From Cryptomeria japonica (Eukaryota; Streptophyta; Pinopsida; Cupressales; Cupressaceae), in contig NC_081414.1 in NCBI RefSeq assembly GCF_030272615.1, positions 657,834,292 through 657,898,291 on the forward strand: 64,000 nucleotides of DNA. Reading direction: 5' to 3'. Below, one piece after another: positions 59,039 to 64,000 of the stretch. Positions within the stretch are counted from its first letter, which is position 1; each line of letters opens with the position of its first letter. The position numbers and the translations under genes were made by a program. The notes below the pieces were generated by a model that saw only the letters and a program-made list of their open reading frames with translations, was not told where the DNA came from and made no database searches.

Positions 59039-60686
59039 TGTAGCGTCGTAAATTGTACGCACTTGCTAAAGCAGTACAATTTCACACATAGTTTAGCACC
59101 CACCTTGGCGCATTTTGCATTTTGCATTGCATTTCCCCTTTAGCACTTAATTAATCAAATTAATTAGGTCTAAGGTCCTATTTCATCATCTTCCACATTA
59201 TAAAGTTGGGCCCTTTTCATTAAAGTGTGCCCCTTTCATCTTATTCTTCCAATACATCATTTAATCAAAAACCCTAATTAGGTCCTATTTTGAACTTGGG
59301 GGCTTGATTTCGGGGGTCAAAACATCTCGAAATCAGCTATAACTTCGGGATTCTCTCTAAAATCATCATATCCGACGGCCCTGAAAATTTGGTGAAAAGT
59401 TGTCGGGACCATGGCACCCGGAAAGGACCATGGCGCCGGGAGTGCACATGGTCCCAGACATTTTTCCTGAAATTTTAGGAGCGCGATCCAATCATAAAAT
59501 AAATCTTAACCCCAAGAAATTGGCGGGAGATTCAATCTCTAGGTCGGCCAAAAGTTGAAATTAAGACCTAGGGTTTCATATATAAGAGCTCTCTTTCTTC
59601 ATTTGAAAGGATCCAGAATTTTTGGGTTTCAAGGACCTTCTATGCAGTGAAAGAGCAGATCTTTGAAGACTTCAAAAACATTCAACATCCATCCATCAAG
59701 CATTCATCAATTTCATTCATTTAGGGCTTGGGAGACATTGAAGAACAATAGGAGATTACCGACTGAAGATTGGCTTGTACTCCTCCCTTAAGGGTTGGGT
59801 ATGATTTCATGTTGTTTTCATGTCTTTGCATAAGCTTCAATATATCCTTTATTCATGCTTTAGATCACTTTGCATCTTGATTTAGAGCATTTACATTATC
59901 ATTTACAAGCAATTAGGGTTTACTTTCTAGGTTGCTCTAGTTTGCTTTCTTGCATTTAAGGACCTTGCACACACACTAGGTCTGCACACACAATACATTT
60001 TACAATACAACTTGGCTATTCGTGGAGGTGGAAATCACCGAAGTGGGGGTTTGACTAAGGCAAAACCCTATATAGCCGCCCATACCCTTTTCAGATATAA
60101 GTGCAGGTTTCAAAATTCGGACGACGCCGCAAGTTACAGATCTAGAAGAAGCAGACAGAGACCGAACTTCACACCAAATCTCAGAGCAAAAGACCAGGAC
60201 AGGGGCGTGGGGCGCCCTGGTCCTGCCAGGACAGGGGCGCTGGGCACCCTAGTCCTTCTGACAGCAGTTTTCAGCATTTTTGACAACTTTGCAAAACAGC
60301 AGTTTTCGGAGCAGTTTTAGGGGCAGAATCAGGACAGTGGCGCCTGCGCCCCTGTCCCGAACATTTTCAGTCAGATTTTAACTCCGAGTACGCATTTACA
60401 TTCTTGTCTTTTCCTTGTGTTTACAGCTTTCCATTGTTTAAGTTCAATTCTACAATCTTGTTATTAGTTCATACTTGCACTTTGGGGTTAGGGATTGAAC
60501 TTGCATCATTTCATCTTTCAATTGCAACAAAGGAATAGAAACCCTAATAGGTAGCCCGTGGCTCTCTCTTTCACAAAAAGAAGTAGCCAATTGTGTGATA
60601 CCTCTAGGCTCTTTCGTATTCCACAAGTGTGTGGTTGAAAGTGAGATTAGGGCATGTTTGCTTAGTGTCACTTTTTCTCCCACATA
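59039..60686 (+). repeat. 3' LTR (1,648 bp)
   Basis: Collinear with 52541-54218 and followed by the TSD ggggt. It has two minisatellite units (60196-60258) instead of three. Confidence 0.92.
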
Positions 60687-60691
60687 GGGGT

Positions 60692-62682
<1,991 letters not shown>

Positions 62683-62878
62683 GAAGATAGAGCTAGAGGG
62701 AGAAAGAGAGAGATAAAGGAGGTAATAAAGAGAAGAAGAGAAGGTAATAGAGAGAAGAAGGGAGAGGGAGAGAGATAAAGATAGAGATAACAAGGGAGAA
62801 GTGAGTAAGATTTAGAGAGATGGATAGATAAAGGATAGAGAATTAAAGAAATGTAGAAAGAGGGAGTAACATATAGAC

Positions 62879-62882
<4 letters not shown>

Positions 62883-62953
<71 letters not shown>
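62883..62953 (+). repeat. (GA)~35 microsatellite
   Basis: A second perfect GA run 200 bp downstream. The sequence between them is itself purine-rich and GATA/GAGA-like. Confidence 0.97.
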
Positions 62954-62956
<3 letters not shown>

Positions 62957-64000
62957 CAAATAGGGAGAGATAGGGATACAAAGAGGGAATGATAGAGATA
63001 GGTATTGTGGGAGAGAGAGATGTGGAGATGGAGATGGAGATGGGAATATAGAGAGATCAAGAGTGATGGAGAGATAAATTAAATGTATTATATAAATTAA
63101 AATAAAAATAAAAAATATAGCTGTTCTGCAATAAATTAAAATTTAAATAAGATAAATAATTATAAATTAAATTAATTTTAATAAACTTTAATTACTATTT
63201 TTAATTTTTTTAAAAGACATAAATAATTATAAATAAATTTCAAACTTAAATCTAAAAAAAATTAAAATAGAATAAACTAAATGCAAAGTCAAAATATATG
63301 AAAATCTAAATATTAATAAAAATTATATTAAATAATAAATATTTTAAATTTAAAAATAATTAAACACTAGATCGAAATATGGAAGATCATTTAGATAGAA
63401 AATTGGACAACATAAATAATGATGAATGAAGATATGTAAATGATATGAGAGGCTTCTACTTTATAGTATTCTCAAGAGGCAAATCAAGGGCTAGGATAGA
63501 TTGATAATGCATGATTAAAATTAGAATAAAGATTAGAGCTAAACACAAAGTTATATTCATGTGACAAGTGTCACATGATGGATAATCTAGGGTTTTGAGG
63601 TACATTAAAGATATATTCTTATGTGAATGGCTAAGATTAAGATTTTTAGTTTCATTAAAAGGAATGGATGAGATGAAAAGTTAGTTGACTTTTGTGAAGT
63701 GTCTAGATTCAATGAATCGAGACAAGACTTAATTAAACATGTGAAAGGGACACTTATCACCTGATATAAATTTTATATTATAATCCATGTGAGCAACTTA
63801 AAAGCAAGATTGAATGGAGAATAATAATAAAAAGATAAAAGAAATTATTAAATTAATTAAATAAATAATAAATATTTATTTAATTAATTAGATCAAGTGA
63901 AGGCCAAAATAATTAAATAAATAATAAATATATATTTAATTATAGGTTGGCATAGAATGGGATAAATGATGAAACTATTTAAATAAATAATATGTATTTA
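62954..64000. other. AT-rich sequence, no gene seen
   Basis: A purine-rich shoulder (to about 63075) is followed by very AT-rich sequence with aataaat/taattaaat runs. Nothing coding is supported up to the window end. Confidence 0.6.

Larger units (their letters stand above)
52541..60686 (+). mobile_element. Complete non-autonomous LTR retrotransposon, 8,146 bp (protease/G-patch ORF)
   Basis: LTRs are 52541-54218 and 59039-60686, starting TGTAGCGTCG and ending CCCACACA or CCCACATA. The TSD ggggt lies at 52536-52540 and 60687-60691. A primer-binding site follows the 5' LTR and a polypurine tract precedes the 3' LTR. The interior has one long ORF (54384-57047, formerly to 57347) and a 1.7-kb non-coding tail. 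There is no RT, RNase H or integrase, and no typical Gag capsid domain that I can see. The first ~480 bp of the LTRs differ at about 13 positions (~3%), making this the youngest element in the window. The protease style resembles Ty3/gypsy Tat/Athila elements (recollection), which would have to supply replication proteins in trans. Confidence 0.92.

Overview
The window reads as intergenic heterochromatin of a large plant nuclear genome. It is AT-rich, has no operons or prokaryotic signals, and is filled almost wall to wall with old, nested LTR retrotransposons plus a hAT-like DNA transposon relic and long GT/GA microsatellites. Very long LTRs, Ogre/Tat-type Ty3/gypsy pol, iMet-type primer sites and the slow, methylation-like decay of the copies suggest a seed plant, probably a gymnosperm (inference). 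No host gene is secure; one 131-codon ORF at 36093-36488 is the only non-repeat candidate.

Layout. 1-2220: hAT-like transposase relic. 2557-3125: three imperfect copies of a ~240 bp repeat. 3637-7601 (+): decayed large ORF (ORF A) with a solo LTR inserted in it and four tandem 138-bp coiled-coil units. 8139-12327 (-): another decayed large ORF (ORF B). 12406-36029: an Ogre/Tat-like Ty3/gypsy element with LTRs of about 4.9 kb. Its order is gag, protease, an extra RNase H, RT, RNase H, integrase. Each LTR contains the remains of a ~900-codon ORF (ORF C). The 3' LTR is split by an 8,019-bp LTR retrotransposon (24433-32451, TSD gttct). That insert has a coiled-coil/zinc-knuckle Gag remnant and a 1.1-kcodon second ORF (ORF D), but no protease, integrase or RT.

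36515-41467 (-) and 52541-60686 (+) are two members of one non-autonomous family in opposite orientation. Its single ORF carries a retropepsin-like domain followed by a G-patch, with no RT or integrase. The + copy is complete (TSD ggggt), young (LTRs differ by roughly 3%) and keeps an 887-codon open frame. The minus copy runs into a 500-N gap; a 1.2-kb orphan contig lies between two such gaps. 47429-50183 is a compact 2.76-kb element (381-bp LTRs, TSD tagaa, iMet-type primer site) with a strongly GC-rich island. The rest is AT-rich unclassified repeat and, at 62267-62953, large GT/GA microsatellites.

The most interesting theme is that ORFs A-D, found in at least two different element types (one inside LTRs), appear to share one architecture: an N-terminal globular domain, an acidic/low-complexity linker, a C-terminal coiled coil, and no recognisable enzymatic function. 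A second theme is the nature of the nonsense mutations. TAG and TGA greatly exceed TAA, as expected if CHG and CG methylation drove C-to-T decay. Coordinates of element ends were set by hand from terminal repeats, primer sites and target-site duplications; identities are hand counts on samples.
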